This document shows, in pieces, positions 19,074 through 28,821 of a stretch of DNA of 64,000 nt. The stretch comes from Serratia ureilytica (GTDB lineage Bacteria > Pseudomonadota > Gammaproteobacteria > Enterobacterales > Enterobacteriaceae). A program made the translations under genes and the position numbers. Each line of letters starts with the position of its first letter. The first letter of the stretch is position 1. The stretch is taken from positions 310,001 through 374,000 of the forward strand of contig NZ_JABXOF010000001.1 in NCBI RefSeq assembly GCF_013375155.1, given 5' to 3'. The notes beneath the pieces were generated by a model. That model saw only the letters and a list, made by a program, of their open reading frames with translations. It did not search any database and was not told the DNA's origin.

Positions 19074-20210
19074 ATGGCAAAAAGAAACTTAAAAATGATA
19101 TCCGCGTTGATATCGATAAGCTTGGTCAGTGGCTGCACAGTTTTTCCTGGTCAGCATCTGAGTACGATGGGAAAAGAGACGGTAAAACAAGAAGATAGTG
19201 ATTTTAATATCAATGAGATGGTTAATATCTATCCGGTTACTCCCAAGTTGCTGCAAAAGTTGCGTCCTGTCAGTGCTGTAGCACAGTCCAATGCATTACT
19301 TGATTCATCGCTGAGATCCTACGAGTATCGGATTGGTGTTGGCGATGTACTGAATGTAACCGTATGGGATCACCCTGAACTGACAACACCTGCTGGCCAA
19401 TATCGCAGCGCAAGTGATACGGGTAACTGGGTCCAATCGGATGGCACCATTTTCTACCCATACATTGGTAAAGTGCGGGTTGTCGGCAAGACGGCCAGTC
19501 AAGTTCGTTCCGAAATTGCAAATCGACTCGCACAGTACATCGAAAGTCCTCAAGTTGACGTAAATATAGCCGCTTTTCGTTCCCAAAAGGCTTATGTAAC
19601 AGGTGAAGTATCAAAATCGGGTCAGCAAGCGATAACTAACGTGCCTCTGACCGTTCTAGATGCTATCAATGCTGCTGGTGGGCTTACGGAAAATGCTGAT
19701 TGGCGAAATGTTGTTCTGACCCATAACAACAAAGAACATCGAATCTCACTGCAGAGACTCATGCAAAATGGAGATCTGACGCAAAACCATCTCTTATATC
19801 CTGGTGATATTCTCTACATTCCGCGCAATGATAATCTCAAAGTATTTGTCATGGGGGAAGTGAGAGAACCAGCCACGCTTAAGATGGATCGCAGTGGGAT
19901 GACTTTGACCGAGGCATTAGGCAACGCAGCAGGGCTAAATCCTACAGGATCCGACGCGACTGGCGTATTTGTCATACGTCCACTACATGGTACGGAAGGC
20001 AACAAATTAGCGAATATTTATCAATTAAATATGGCGGACGCGACAGCAATGGTTATGGGATCTGAATTCCCCCTTCAGCCATATGATATTGTTTATGTGA
20101 CAGTTGCTCCAATCGCACGCTGGAACCGCCTCATTGGTCAGTTGGCTCCAACCATTTCGAGCTTCAATGATCTTACTGAAGGTGCTTTGCGAGTCCGTAA
20201 TTGGCCGTAG
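19074..20210 (+). CDS. wza: outer-membrane polysaccharide export lipoprotein Wza
   Basis: A 378-residue lipoprotein with a type II signal peptide and lipobox LVSGC (Cys21 as the lipid-modified residue). A Poly_export domain (about 85-175) and SLBB domains follow (for example [20 protein letters not shown] and [16 protein letters not shown]), with a C-terminal amphipathic stretch as in the octameric Wza pore. It forms the outer-membrane channel for group 1 capsule or colanic acid. A 275-base gap separates it from galF; wzb starts ten bases after its stop. Confidence 0.96.
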   Translation: MAKRNLKMISALISISLVSGCTVFPGQHLSTMGKETVKQEDSDFNINEMVNIYPVTPKLLQKLRPVSAVAQSNALLDSSLRSYEYRIGVGDVLNVTVWDHPELTTPAGQYRSASDTGNWVQSDGTIFYPYIGKVRVVGKTASQVRSEIANRLAQYIESPQVDVNIAAFRSQKAYVTGEVSKSGQQAITNVPLTVLDAINAAGGLTENADWRNVVLTHNNKEHRISLQRLMQNGDLTQNHLLYPGDILYIPRNDNLKVFVMGEVREPATLKMDRSGMTLTEALGNAAGLNPTGSDATGVFVIRPLHGTEGNKLANIYQLNMADATAMVMGSEFPLQPYDIVYVTVAPIARWNRLIGQLAPTISSFNDLTEGALRVRNWP

Positions 20211-20220
20211 GGAACAGATA

Positions 20221-20655
20221 ATGTTTGATTCGATACTAGTCATATGCGTTGGGAATATATGCCGCTCACCCACAGGTGAGCGTCTATTGAAACAATATTT
20301 GCCAGAAAAGAAAATCAGTTCTGCGGGTCTAGGTGCTATGGTAGGCAAAGCAGCAGATAGCTCGGCTATCCATATTGCAGAATTGAATGGCCTTTCGCTC
20401 GATGGGCATATCGCTCAGCAAATTACTAAAGAGATGTGCCGAGAATATTCTCTGTTATTAGTGATGGAGAAAAAACACATTGATGCTGTTTGCCGAATAT
20501 CGCCAGAGGTCAGAGGAAAGACCATGTTGTTTGGTCATTGGGCTGGGCAAAGAGAAGTGCCAGACCCTTACGGTAAAAGCAATGAAGCTTTTGAATTCGT
20601 TTATAGCCTACTCAATGAGTCTGCCCAAAAATGGGCACAGGCATTAAATCGTTAA
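20221..20655 (+). CDS. wzb: low-molecular-weight protein-tyrosine phosphatase Wzb
   Basis: A 144-residue LMW-PTP. The catalytic P-loop CVGNICRS gives Cys9 and Arg15, and the general-acid Asp lies in PDPYGKS (about 115). Wzb removes phosphate from the tyrosine cluster of Wzc in the cytosol, keeping capsule assembly cycling. The ATG at 20221 was chosen for the family N-terminus MFDSILVICVGN; the open frame extends upstream into wza. It sits 12 bases before wzc. Confidence 0.96.
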   Translation: MFDSILVICVGNICRSPTGERLLKQYLPEKKISSAGLGAMVGKAADSSAIHIAELNGLSLDGHIAQQITKEMCREYSLLLVMEKKHIDAVCRISPEVRGKTMLFGHWAGQREVPDPYGKSNEAFEFVYSLLNESAQKWAQALNR

Positions 20656-20667
20656 TTAGAGATTAAA

Positions 20668-22833
20668 ATGACTGAAAAAACAAACAACACGAACAGTAGC
20701 AGCGAAGAAATCGACTTGGGGCGATTGTTTGGTACGTTACTAGATCATAGATGGTTAATTATCGGTGTAACCACACTGTTTGCTGTTATAGGAATAGTAT
20801 ATTCCTTATTTGCGACACCGAACTATCAATCTGATGCTTTAGTACAGGTTGAACAAAATGCGGGTAATTCGTTACTCAACGATTTATCACAAATGATTCC
20901 CAATAGTCAGCCTGGTTCGTCAACTGAAATAGAACTTATCCAATCGCGAATGGTTCTAGGCAAAACGGTTTCCGATCTTGGTCTGGAAACTGTTGTAGAA
21001 CAACAGTATTTTCCAATCTTTGGCCGCGGATGGGCAAGATTAATGGGACACGCACCTGCTCAAATTGCTTTGTCTCGTTTTAATATATCAGAAGACATGT
21101 TGAGTGTGCCGTTTGAACTGGAAGTAATTGATGATAAGCACTATTCACTCAGCCTTGACGGAACCGAAGTTCTTAAAGGAACAGTTGGGCAGCAAGCAAG
21201 CAGAGGCTCAGTATCGCTTCTTGTCAGTGACTTGATCGCTGCTCCGGGCACTAAATTCAAAATCGTCAAGCAACCAATTTTAGTGGCAATAAATAGCTTA
21301 TTGGATTCTTTTTCTGTTGCAGATAAAGGAAAAGATACAGGCGTCTTGGAGTTGAGCTTGATTGGTGAGGATCCGGTCGCTGTAAGAAAAACGCTTGATA
21401 GTATTGCCCGAAACTACCTACTTCAGAATGTGGAACGAAAATCTGAAGAAGCCGCGAAAAGCTTGGATTTCTTAAAAGAGCAATTGCCTGATGTGCGAGG
21501 TGCTCTTGATACAGCTGAGGATAAATTAAATCAATATCGTCAGATGAATGACTCTGTAGATTTATCTCTAGAGGCAAAATCTGTATTGGACACGATAGTT
21601 TCTGTTGAGTCTCAATTGAATGAGTTGACGTTCAAAGAGGCGGAAATATCCAAGTTGTATACAAAGGAACACCCTGCGTATAAAGCATTAATGGAGAAGA
21701 GAGCGACTCTTCAAAAAGAGCGTGATAAGTTAAATAAACGTGTCAGTGCAATGCCAAAAACACAGCAAGATATTCTTCGCCTGACCCGGGATGTCCAGGC
21801 TGGCCAAGAGATATTCATGCAGTTGCTTAATAAGCAGCAGGAGCTAAGCATTACTAAGGCTAGTACTGTAGGCAATGTACGAATTGTAGACCCCGCAGTA
21901 ACTCAACCGAAGCCGGTTAAACCGAAAAAAACACTTATAGTGATTTTGGCCACCTTTATTGGCGGTTTGTTGTCTGTTGGTATCGTGTTAATGAAGGCGA
22001 TGCTGCACAGAGGCATTGAAACTCCAGATCAACTGGAACAAGAAGGAATCAATGTCTATGCAAGTGTTCCTCTCTCTGAATGGCAACAGAAAAAAGATAG
22101 GGAGAGCTTGCTGACTAAACGCATCAAAAGTAACACTCGTTCAGAAGCACTGCTTGCGGTAGGAAATCCGGCTGATCTTGCGATTGAAGCGATCAGAAGT
22201 CTTAGAACCAGCCTACATTTCGCAATGTTGGAGTCAAAGAACAATGTGTTGATGATCTCTGGTGCTAGCCCAAACATCGGTAAAACGTTCGTTAGCACTA
22301 ACTTGGCTGCGGTAATCGCCCAAGCAGGGCAGCGAGTGCTCATTATTGATGCGGATATGCGAAAAGGCTATTCACACAGTTTGCTGAATACTACTTGGAA
22401 GAACGGGCTTTCAGATATATTGTCACAACAAACGACTATCGAGAATGCTGTTCGTAAAACGGAAATCAGTGGGCTTGACTTTATTCCACGCGGTCAGATC
22501 CCGCCGAATCCGTCAGAATTGTTGATGTCCGAGCGTTTGGGGGAATTCCTTAAATGGGCGTCAGATAATTACGATATGGTTCTGGTTGATACACCTCCTA
22601 TTCTTGCAGTAACTGATGCAGCAATTGTTGGACGTCATGCAGGGACTGCGTTGATGATCGCGCGCTTTGGTATGAATACTGTGAAAGAAATTGAAGTGAG
22701 TATTAGACGTTTCGACCAAAACGGGATTGATATTAAAGGTATTATATTAAACGCCGTAGAGAAAAGGGCCAGTAGCTATTACGGTGGTTATGGCTATTAT
22801 CAATACGAATATAAGTCGTCAGAAAAAGCATAA
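20668..22833 (+). CDS. wzc: tyrosine autokinase and chain-length regulator Wzc
   Basis: A 721-residue polysaccharide co-polymerase of group 2a. It has an N-terminal Wzz domain with two membrane helices (about 30-50 and 425-445), a periplasmic coiled-coil region, and a cytosolic BY-kinase domain with Walker A GASPNIGKT (about 532) and Walker A' VLIIDADMRKG. The C-terminal cluster has tyrosines at 704, 705, 708, 710, 711, 713 and 715. It works with Wza and Wzb to control polymer length and export. A strong stem-loop follows the stop codon. Confidence 0.97.
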   Translation: MTEKTNNTNSSSEEIDLGRLFGTLLDHRWLIIGVTTLFAVIGIVYSLFATPNYQSDALVQVEQNAGNSLLNDLSQMIPNSQPGSSTEIELIQSRMVLGKTVSDLGLETVVEQQYFPIFGRGWARLMGHAPAQIALSRFNISEDMLSVPFELEVIDDKHYSLSLDGTEVLKGTVGQQASRGSVSLLVSDLIAAPGTKFKIVKQPILVAINSLLDSFSVADKGKDTGVLELSLIGEDPVAVRKTLDSIARNYLLQNVERKSEEAAKSLDFLKEQLPDVRGALDTAEDKLNQYRQMNDSVDLSLEAKSVLDTIVSVESQLNELTFKEAEISKLYTKEHPAYKALMEKRATLQKERDKLNKRVSAMPKTQQDILRLTRDVQAGQEIFMQLLNKQQELSITKASTVGNVRIVDPAVTQPKPVKPKKTLIVILATFIGGLLSVGIVLMKAMLHRGIETPDQLEQEGINVYASVPLSEWQQKKDRESLLTKRIKSNTRSEALLAVGNPADLAIEAIRSLRTSLHFAMLESKNNVLMISGASPNIGKTFVSTNLAAVIAQAGQRVLIIDADMRKGYSHSLLNTTWKNGLSDILSQQTTIENAVRKTEISGLDFIPRGQIPPNPSELLMSERLGEFLKWASDNYDMVLVDTPPILAVTDAAIVGRHAGTALMIARFGMNTVKEIEVSIRRFDQNGIDIKGIILNAVEKRASSYYGGYGYYQYEYKSSEKA

Positions 22834-22840
22834 CTCTATA

Positions 22841-22884
22841 AGTCTCAAGGCCATGCGGCCTTGAGACTTCAACTGTTTTTTTTT
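22841..22884 (+). terminator. stem-loop attenuator after wzc
   Basis: A perfect 12-bp stem (22841-22852 with 22857-22868, loop ATGC) is followed by seven bases and nine Ts (22876-22884). A similar stem-loop after wzc in E. coli K30 limits expression of the downstream sugar genes unless RfaH is loaded at ops. The same role is likely here. Confidence 0.85.
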
Positions 22885-22972
22885 ACTGACTTTTTACCGC
22901 ATGGACAGTCAATAAAAAAAGATAGTGCAAATCCTTTCAAATTACGCATCAAGCATGAGCGAAATAGTACGC

Positions 22973-24115
22973 ATGAAGATAATGATTGTTAACACACTTT
23001 ATTCTCCGTATAAAATCGGCGGCGCAGAAGTTTCAGTTCAGCTTTTAGCTGAAGAGCTTGTGATGATGGGTAATGAAGTTCGAGTAATATGCATACATCA
23101 AGAGGAAAATAGAAAGGAAGCTATCATTAATGGTGTGAAAGTGGTTTATCTACCATTAAAAAACATTTATTGGCCATATGGTAGCAATCAAAATCAAAAC
23201 AAAGTAAGAAAGCTAATTTGGCATTTGATTGATAATTATAATATTGGCATGGCGAAACTATTTCGGAATGAGCTTATTAATTTTTCCCCTGAGGTTGTTC
23301 ACACGAACAATTTAAGTGGCTTCTCGGTTTCTATCTGGAATGAGATAAAAAAAAGGAAAATAAAATTAGTACACACGGCACGTGACTACTATCTTTTTCA
23401 TCCTGGTTCAACACTATATGTGAAAGAAAGCAATATTAAAGCCAGCTCGATGAATGTTAAAGCATGGTCATTTTTAAAAAGATTTCAGAGCAAGAACATT
23501 GATAGCTTTGTTGGCATTAGCGATTACATTCGGGATTTTCATTCGCAAAATGGTTTTTTTAAAAATGCAATAAAGGAAACGATTTATAATTCAGTTGAAG
23601 TTGATTTATGCTATCGATCTCAGCCAGAAAAAAATGTTGTGGTAGGATTTATAGGGCGGTTAACTGAAGACAAAGGATTTAATAAATTCTGTGACATTGC
23701 GGAAGAGTTTAGCGGAAAGGATGAAGTCAAATTCATTGCAGCAGGTCGCTTTAATTCAGATAACTCTGGAAGAAAGCTTGAGGGCAGAGCGAAACAAGCC
23801 AATATTAATGTTCTCGGATTTGTCCCTGTAACAACGTTTTTGGAGCAAGTCGACTTTGTGGTTCTTCCGATAAAATGGCAAGAACCATTTGGACGCGCTG
23901 TCGTAGAATGTGCAATGTCGGGAAAGATTGTACTCACTAACTTAGTTGGTGGGATAAGTGAGTTGGAAAGAATGTTGCCTAATATACACGACCTTGATAA
24001 GGCAAATATTAATAATATCTTTTGCCTAAAACCGAGAGATTTTAGTGAGTCGGAAAAGTCTATTTTTAATAAACGTAGGATCGCACAGGCTTATTTTAAT
24101 ATCTATCAGAAGTAA
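22973..24115 (+). CDS. GT4-type glycosyltransferase of the capsule operon
   Basis: A 380-residue GT-B fold glycosyltransferase. The N-terminal half begins MKIMIVNTLYSPYKIGGAEVSVQ, a GG-loop typical of family GT4. The C-terminal nucleotide-sugar domain includes VGFIGRLTEDKGFNKF and the E-x7-E-like motif EPFGRAVVECAMSGK. It acts on the cytosolic face of the inner membrane, adding a sugar to the lipid-linked repeat unit. The start is uncertain: an in-frame GTG at 22925 and ATG at 22955 exist, none with a strong ribosome site. Donor and linkage cannot be predicted. Confidence 0.82.
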   Translation: MKIMIVNTLYSPYKIGGAEVSVQLLAEELVMMGNEVRVICIHQEENRKEAIINGVKVVYLPLKNIYWPYGSNQNQNKVRKLIWHLIDNYNIGMAKLFRNELINFSPEVVHTNNLSGFSVSIWNEIKKRKIKLVHTARDYYLFHPGSTLYVKESNIKASSMNVKAWSFLKRFQSKNIDSFVGISDYIRDFHSQNGFFKNAIKETIYNSVEVDLCYRSQPEKNVVVGFIGRLTEDKGFNKFCDIAEEFSGKDEVKFIAAGRFNSDNSGRKLEGRAKQANINVLGFVPVTTFLEQVDFVVLPIKWQEPFGRAVVECAMSGKIVLTNLVGGISELERMLPNIHDLDKANINNIFCLKPRDFSESEKSIFNKRRIAQAYFNIYQK

Positions 24116-24170
24116 AAATGCTGATAATTTAATTCTATAATAAAGATGTATAAGTTATTTGGAGAAGTAT

Positions 24171-25583
24171 ATGGCAGGGTTGATTTTTATTGACTCAATA
24201 GTCTTTTTTATCTTTATAGCTATTGCGATGCTAATTCTCTTTTACTTCAAAAAGAGTGAAAAAATTAGCAAATCATTTTTGCTATTGCTGATATTTTATG
24301 TTGCATGTTCATACTCATCATATAATATGATGGTGAAGCCGATTCATGACTACAACATGGCGATCGCTCGAACATTCATCTTTCACTTCAAGGTGATCGG
24401 CCCTCTGGCACCATTAGATATTATTTTTCTGCTAACATTGATGCTGATTGTGCTGAAAAAAGCACTACAAAGAAACGCATTGACCTTCCGATTGGACATT
24501 GATACTTCATTTTTTATTAAGTTTATACTTGTCCAAGGCGTAGTCATCGTTACTATCTCAACATTGGCATTCTTGCTTCATAGCTATGGTGGTGGTAAAG
24601 GGCAGCTTACTGATCAACTATTATATTTCAGAGGGATCATCTATTTCTTTGTTGTTGCTTATTTATTTCAGAATGCTGTTGGTGATTTTAAGCGACTGGG
24701 GTTTTATAAGTTATTTTCTTTGTTCTTAATTCTTGATTTGATCAACGTGATCTCAGGATTTATATCGACACTGATATATAAAGACTATGTTTGGTCTCGT
24801 TATGGTATCAACGTAAGTATTATCGACCAAGACGATGTGTATAATTTCTTAACGATGTATGCACTGCTAACCGTTTCGTTTATTTTTACAAGACCACTAA
24901 AAAGAATATATATATATATAGCAATTATCGGTATTGGTTTTTTAATGTATGCAAATATATATAAGTACATTTTTATGCTGGCAGCCTTATTCTTCTTCTA
25001 TGACACGTTTGTAAATGCGATGAAGGGGCGAGTTGCTGTCTTTAAAATTATGTTTGCGGCTATATCTATCGTCCTCTTAGCATCAACAATAGCAATGTTA
25101 TCGACAAGTAAATCAATGAACACCCGATCGGGTCAGATAACGGACTATTGGGAATATACAGGAAGTCACTTCCCCGCTTCTATTATCGGTATTGGTCATG
25201 GTGGTCAGTTCTATTCTCCGACTGAAACTGATGATGATGGAGAGGTGAAGGCCATCTTAAAAGAGAGTAGTTTGGCGAATTATAAAAGGAATATACAAAC
25301 CCCTGTGGTATCGTTCATTAAAACTGTAGGGCCGCTTGGAACGATTATTGTTCTTGCCTTCTTGGCGTATGGTTTGTGCAAAATAACATTAATTAATATA
25401 AGACTACCTTTCAATCCTCTCTATAACGCAATATTCTTTAATTTAATTTGGATGATGACAGTATCAGTTGGTTTCTTCCAGTCGGGACCATTTGTTATTC
25501 TGACGATAGCGAAACTTCTGATATTTGTTACTGCTATAAAACAGTCAGCAAGAGATGAAGAATCACGAAAGTATATTTTTTAA
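24171..25583 (+). CDS. wzy: O-antigen/capsule polymerase, Wzy-like
   Basis: A 470-residue, very hydrophobic protein with about eleven to twelve membrane spans and a larger periplasmic loop between two late spans (about residues 320-390, TRSGQITDYWEYTG to SLANYKRNIQTP). Such topology, a locus holding wzx and wzc, and no other candidate point to the Wzy polymerase. Wzy proteins are poorly conserved, so this call rests on topology and context. The ATG at 24171 has GGAG seven bases upstream. Composition is AT-rich like its neighbours. Confidence 0.72.
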   Translation: MAGLIFIDSIVFFIFIAIAMLILFYFKKSEKISKSFLLLLIFYVACSYSSYNMMVKPIHDYNMAIARTFIFHFKVIGPLAPLDIIFLLTLMLIVLKKALQRNALTFRLDIDTSFFIKFILVQGVVIVTISTLAFLLHSYGGGKGQLTDQLLYFRGIIYFFVVAYLFQNAVGDFKRLGFYKLFSLFLILDLINVISGFISTLIYKDYVWSRYGINVSIIDQDDVYNFLTMYALLTVSFIFTRPLKRIYIYIAIIGIGFLMYANIYKYIFMLAALFFFYDTFVNAMKGRVAVFKIMFAAISIVLLASTIAMLSTSKSMNTRSGQITDYWEYTGSHFPASIIGIGHGGQFYSPTETDDDGEVKAILKESSLANYKRNIQTPVVSFIKTVGPLGTIIVLAFLAYGLCKITLINIRLPFNPLYNAIFFNLIWMMTVSVGFFQSGPFVILTIAKLLIFVTAIKQSARDEESRKYIF

Positions 25584-25652
25584 TGATTCTTTTAGTAACA
25601 TCCAATAGGATTAGTAGGATGTTAGAAATGAGTGGCTTGTGAGAGGTTTTTT

Positions 25653-26705
25653 ATGATTTATATTAATGCTAGATTTCTAACGCAAGATTTAACAGGTGTG
25701 CAGCGTTTTGCAGAGTCTATCTCTATCTCGCTGAGTAAGATTCGCAACGATCTGGTTTTTGTTTCGCCTGATAATATAAAAAGAAAGGATGTCGCTGAAC
25801 AGTTAAATGTTAAAGTAGTTGGTAACCATACTGGACATTACTGGGAGCAAATTGAACTACCTGGTTTTCTAAAATCCAACGATAATCCATTGTTGGTGAA
25901 CTTAGGCAATACATCACCTGTTCGCTATAATAATAAAATATCGACATTGCATGATATAACTTATAAAAAATACCCCAAAAGCTACTCCCTGAAATTCAGA
26001 CTACTGTACGATATAATTATACCCAGGGTTTTGAAAACTAGTTCAGCACTCATTACGGTAAGTGATTTCTCTAAAAAAGAAATTTCGAACTTTTACCATT
26101 ACCCGGAAAAAGATATTCACGTTATTTACAATGCTTCTAGTGAGGTCTTTAAAAAAACAAGTGCATTTGATGAACAGTCTTTTTTCATGGCGGTATCGTC
26201 AAATAATTATCACAAAAATTTCCATGGATTAATTAGTGCATTTGAGAAGATATCAGAAAACTCGAATGTTAAGTTGAAAATAATCGGTGGAACTAACAGT
26301 AGTTTTGCTACCTCAAACTTATCATCTGACTTGTTAAAATCTGGTCGAATCGAACTTTTGGGGCGGGTTTCAGATGACGAGTTAGTTGCGCTTTATAATT
26401 CAGCCTTGGCTTTTATATTTCCATCATTTTACGAGGGGTTTGGTATACCTCCTTTAGAAGCGCAAGCTTGTGCTTGTCCGGTAGTTTCATCGAACCAAGC
26501 CTCCATGCCTGAAGTATTGCAGGATAGTGCACTTTTCTTTGATCCTTGGGATGAGGCAACATTTGTTCAAGCTCTCGATAGAATTGTACAAGACCAAGCA
26601 TTGAGAGAGAGTTTGATAAATAAAGGTTCTGACAACGTAAAGCGGTTTTCTTGGGACATATCAGCTAATAAACTGAATCAACTTATTAATTCTCTTAACT
26701 CTTAA
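25653..26705 (+). CDS. GT4-type glycosyltransferase of the capsule operon
   Basis: A 350-residue retaining glycosyltransferase with the GT-B fold. It starts MIYINARFLTQDLTGVQRFA (acceptor-side loop) and ends with the nucleotide-sugar site PSFYEGFGIPPLEAQACACP, a clear E-x7-E signature of family GT4. HDITYKKYPKSY and LITVSDFSKKEI resemble mannosyl- and other hexosyltransferases of O-antigen loci. The ATG at 25653 follows GAGAGG. It probably adds one of the inner or backbone sugars; donor not predictable. Confidence 0.85.
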   Translation: MIYINARFLTQDLTGVQRFAESISISLSKIRNDLVFVSPDNIKRKDVAEQLNVKVVGNHTGHYWEQIELPGFLKSNDNPLLVNLGNTSPVRYNNKISTLHDITYKKYPKSYSLKFRLLYDIIIPRVLKTSSALITVSDFSKKEISNFYHYPEKDIHVIYNASSEVFKKTSAFDEQSFFMAVSSNNYHKNFHGLISAFEKISENSNVKLKIIGGTNSSFATSNLSSDLLKSGRIELLGRVSDDELVALYNSALAFIFPSFYEGFGIPPLEAQACACPVVSSNQASMPEVLQDSALFFDPWDEATFVQALDRIVQDQALRESLINKGSDNVKRFSWDISANKLNQLINSLNS

Positions 26706-26723
26706 CAAGGCACAGTAAGTATA

Positions 26724-28025
26724 ATGGGAAAGTTATTATCCAATCTCATTTATTTAATCTTTGAGAAGTTCTCTACTACGCTCATTTTGCTCATTTCCAA
26801 TGTGGTTATTATCCGGTATTTGGGAGTGGAGGACTTTGGTAGACTTGCTATCTTTCAGCTATATTATGCTCTGGCTGTAACGGTTTCAGAGTTTGGTATT
26901 AGGCGAGTGTATTCCTCGCTCAAAGATCCTGCACGAGAAGCGCTGATATTCTCTCAGGCATTTTACATAAAAATTGCCAGCTCCCTTTTTTTTCTCTCTT
27001 TTGCTGCAATATTCTTATACTATAACAACTATGATGTGATTTTTTATGGTTTGCTAATTGCTTTTATCGCATCTCCATTTGAAATATTCACTTATCATTT
27101 TGAAGCTAATTTAAAAAATCAGATCTTAGTTAAAGTTAGACTTACTGTGTCTCTTGCTTTGGCTTTGCTCCGGATTGCAATCTGTTTTAGCGGGCCGGGC
27201 AATTTTATTTACCTTCTTTTTACTTATGCATTTAGTAATCTTTTAATAAACATCATTTGTGTTTTTTTGACTAAAAAGCATAAAATGAAGATTACAAAGG
27301 TACGCAGCGCGGCATCACGTGGAATAATAAGAAAGCATCTTTTTAGTCGTTCTTTATTTTTTTGGATGTCGGTAGTCGTAGTCCAATTAAACATGAGGAC
27401 TGATCAGTTTATGTTATCTATTATGGCCGGGACGGCAAGTGTTGGTATTTACGCGGGCGCTTATAAACTGGTTGAGCAGCTATTATCAATTCCATCGTTG
27501 CTGGCTGGTGTGTTTCTGCCTTACATCAGTAAAAATAAAGAGATTGATAAAGAGAGTTATTTAGAGAAGCTATATCTCTATGGTATGTTGATTAGCATCC
27601 CTATGAGTGTCTTTCTTGCTATAATTTCGCCCATTCTGATCCCGTTTTTGCTAGGCGATGCGTTTAAAGAGTCAATAGCCGTTTTTTCTATGTTAATGCT
27701 GGCACTCCCGGTTCTGGTGATTGTTAATCTCAGTGGTTTGTATTATAGCGTCTTCAAGTTGGAACGCTTTGCTATTGTAAGAAATCTATTTGGCTTGGCA
27801 TTAAGCTTAATTCTTAATGCTGCGCTTATCCCCACCTTGGGTGCGTTTGGCGCGTCGATATCAGTTTTCCTCAGCTACCTTTTTGTTGGTTACTTTGTCG
27901 AATGGCTGCTCCCAGCGACTAGACGAAATGCAGAAATAAAAGCTCGTGCATTGATTTTATTGTTCTCATACCACACATATCTGGAATTGTATTCATATGT
28001 TAAATTTAAGTTTTTCAAAAAATGA
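26724..28025 (+). CDS. wzx: Wzx-type polysaccharide flippase
   Basis: A 433-residue membrane protein of the MATE/MOP polysaccharide-transporter family with about twelve spans. Its N-terminus (NVVIIRYLGVEDFGRLAIFQ) and LNMRTDQFMLSIMAGTASVGIYAGA are typical of Wzx proteins. It flips the undecaprenyl-PP-linked repeat unit to the periplasmic face for Wzy. It lies 18 bases after a glycosyltransferase gene and its stop is five bases before the chosen pyruvyltransferase start. Confidence 0.9.
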   Translation: MGKLLSNLIYLIFEKFSTTLILLISNVVIIRYLGVEDFGRLAIFQLYYALAVTVSEFGIRRVYSSLKDPAREALIFSQAFYIKIASSLFFLSFAAIFLYYNNYDVIFYGLLIAFIASPFEIFTYHFEANLKNQILVKVRLTVSLALALLRIAICFSGPGNFIYLLFTYAFSNLLINIICVFLTKKHKMKITKVRSAASRGIIRKHLFSRSLFFWMSVVVVQLNMRTDQFMLSIMAGTASVGIYAGAYKLVEQLLSIPSLLAGVFLPYISKNKEIDKESYLEKLYLYGMLISIPMSVFLAIISPILIPFLLGDAFKESIAVFSMLMLALPVLVIVNLSGLYYSVFKLERFAIVRNLFGLALSLILNAALIPTLGAFGASISVFLSYLFVGYFVEWLLPATRRNAEIKARALILLFSYHTYLELYSYVKFKFFKK

Positions 28026-28029
28026 TAAA

Positions 28030-28803
28030 ATGCGCAAGCGTGTTTTTTGGTGGGAACCAAAAGATGGTATTCCTAATGCCGGCGATCATTTGGCTAAGGT
28101 AATTGTTGAGCAAATGCTTATCCTCCAAGATAAAGAAATTATGGATAAGAAAAGTTCATCTAATAAACTCTTATCAATTGGTTCCGTCATGCATTTTGCC
28201 AACCAGGGCGATTGCGTTTGGGGGACCGGTGTTAATGGAAAAATACCTCTAGATAAGTTAGATTTTTCTCGCTTGGATGTTCGTGCAGTTCGTGGACCCA
28301 AGACGCGTAAAGTTCTGCAAGACAAAGGGATCGATGTACCTGAGGTTTATGGAGACCCTGCGCTTTTATTACCTAGCATTTTTAGCAAGGAAATTTTAGA
28401 AGATGCACGTTTGCAGAGAGAGGTTCTTGTCATTCCTCACATGAATGAAGATATGGGGAAATACGAAAAATATAGACATATGTTATGCTCGCCAAGGCAG
28501 GGGGCGTTAAACTTCACTCGTAGAATTGTAAATAGTTCATTCGTCATCTCTAGTTCTTTACATGGCGTTATCATTGCAGAAGCATACGGAATACCTGCTA
28601 TTTTCCTCGATGGTGAAAGTGGTGAATCAATGTTTAAATACGATGACTACTATCAAGGAACTGGACGGGATTACTATCCAGTGGCCAAAAGTGTTGATGA
28701 AGCATTCAAGCTTAAACACGCAGAACCTATAGATATGAATAGCCTTGTGCCAAAGCTCTTCCAAGCGTTTCCATATGACCTTTGGGATGTGACTGAATCA
28801 TGA
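28030..28803 (+). CDS. polysaccharide pyruvyltransferase family protein
   Basis: A 257-residue member of the PS_pyruv_trans family (ExoV, GumL, WcaK, CsaB). Family motifs are WGTGVNGK, VRAVRGPKTRKVL, GDPALLLPSIF and the late SSSLHGVIIAEAYGIPAIF. These enzymes add a pyruvate ketal from phosphoenolpyruvate to a sugar of the repeat unit, giving negative charge. The ATG at 28030 starts MRKRVFWWEP; an alternative in-frame ATG at 27997 would overlap wzx. It implies that the polymer is pyruvylated. Confidence 0.87.
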   Translation: MRKRVFWWEPKDGIPNAGDHLAKVIVEQMLILQDKEIMDKKSSSNKLLSIGSVMHFANQGDCVWGTGVNGKIPLDKLDFSRLDVRAVRGPKTRKVLQDKGIDVPEVYGDPALLLPSIFSKEILEDARLQREVLVIPHMNEDMGKYEKYRHMLCSPRQGALNFTRRIVNSSFVISSSLHGVIIAEAYGIPAIFLDGESGESMFKYDDYYQGTGRDYYPVAKSVDEAFKLKHAEPIDMNSLVPKLFQAFPYDLWDVTES

Positions 28804-28821
28804 TTGGGTATATGTGATTAT

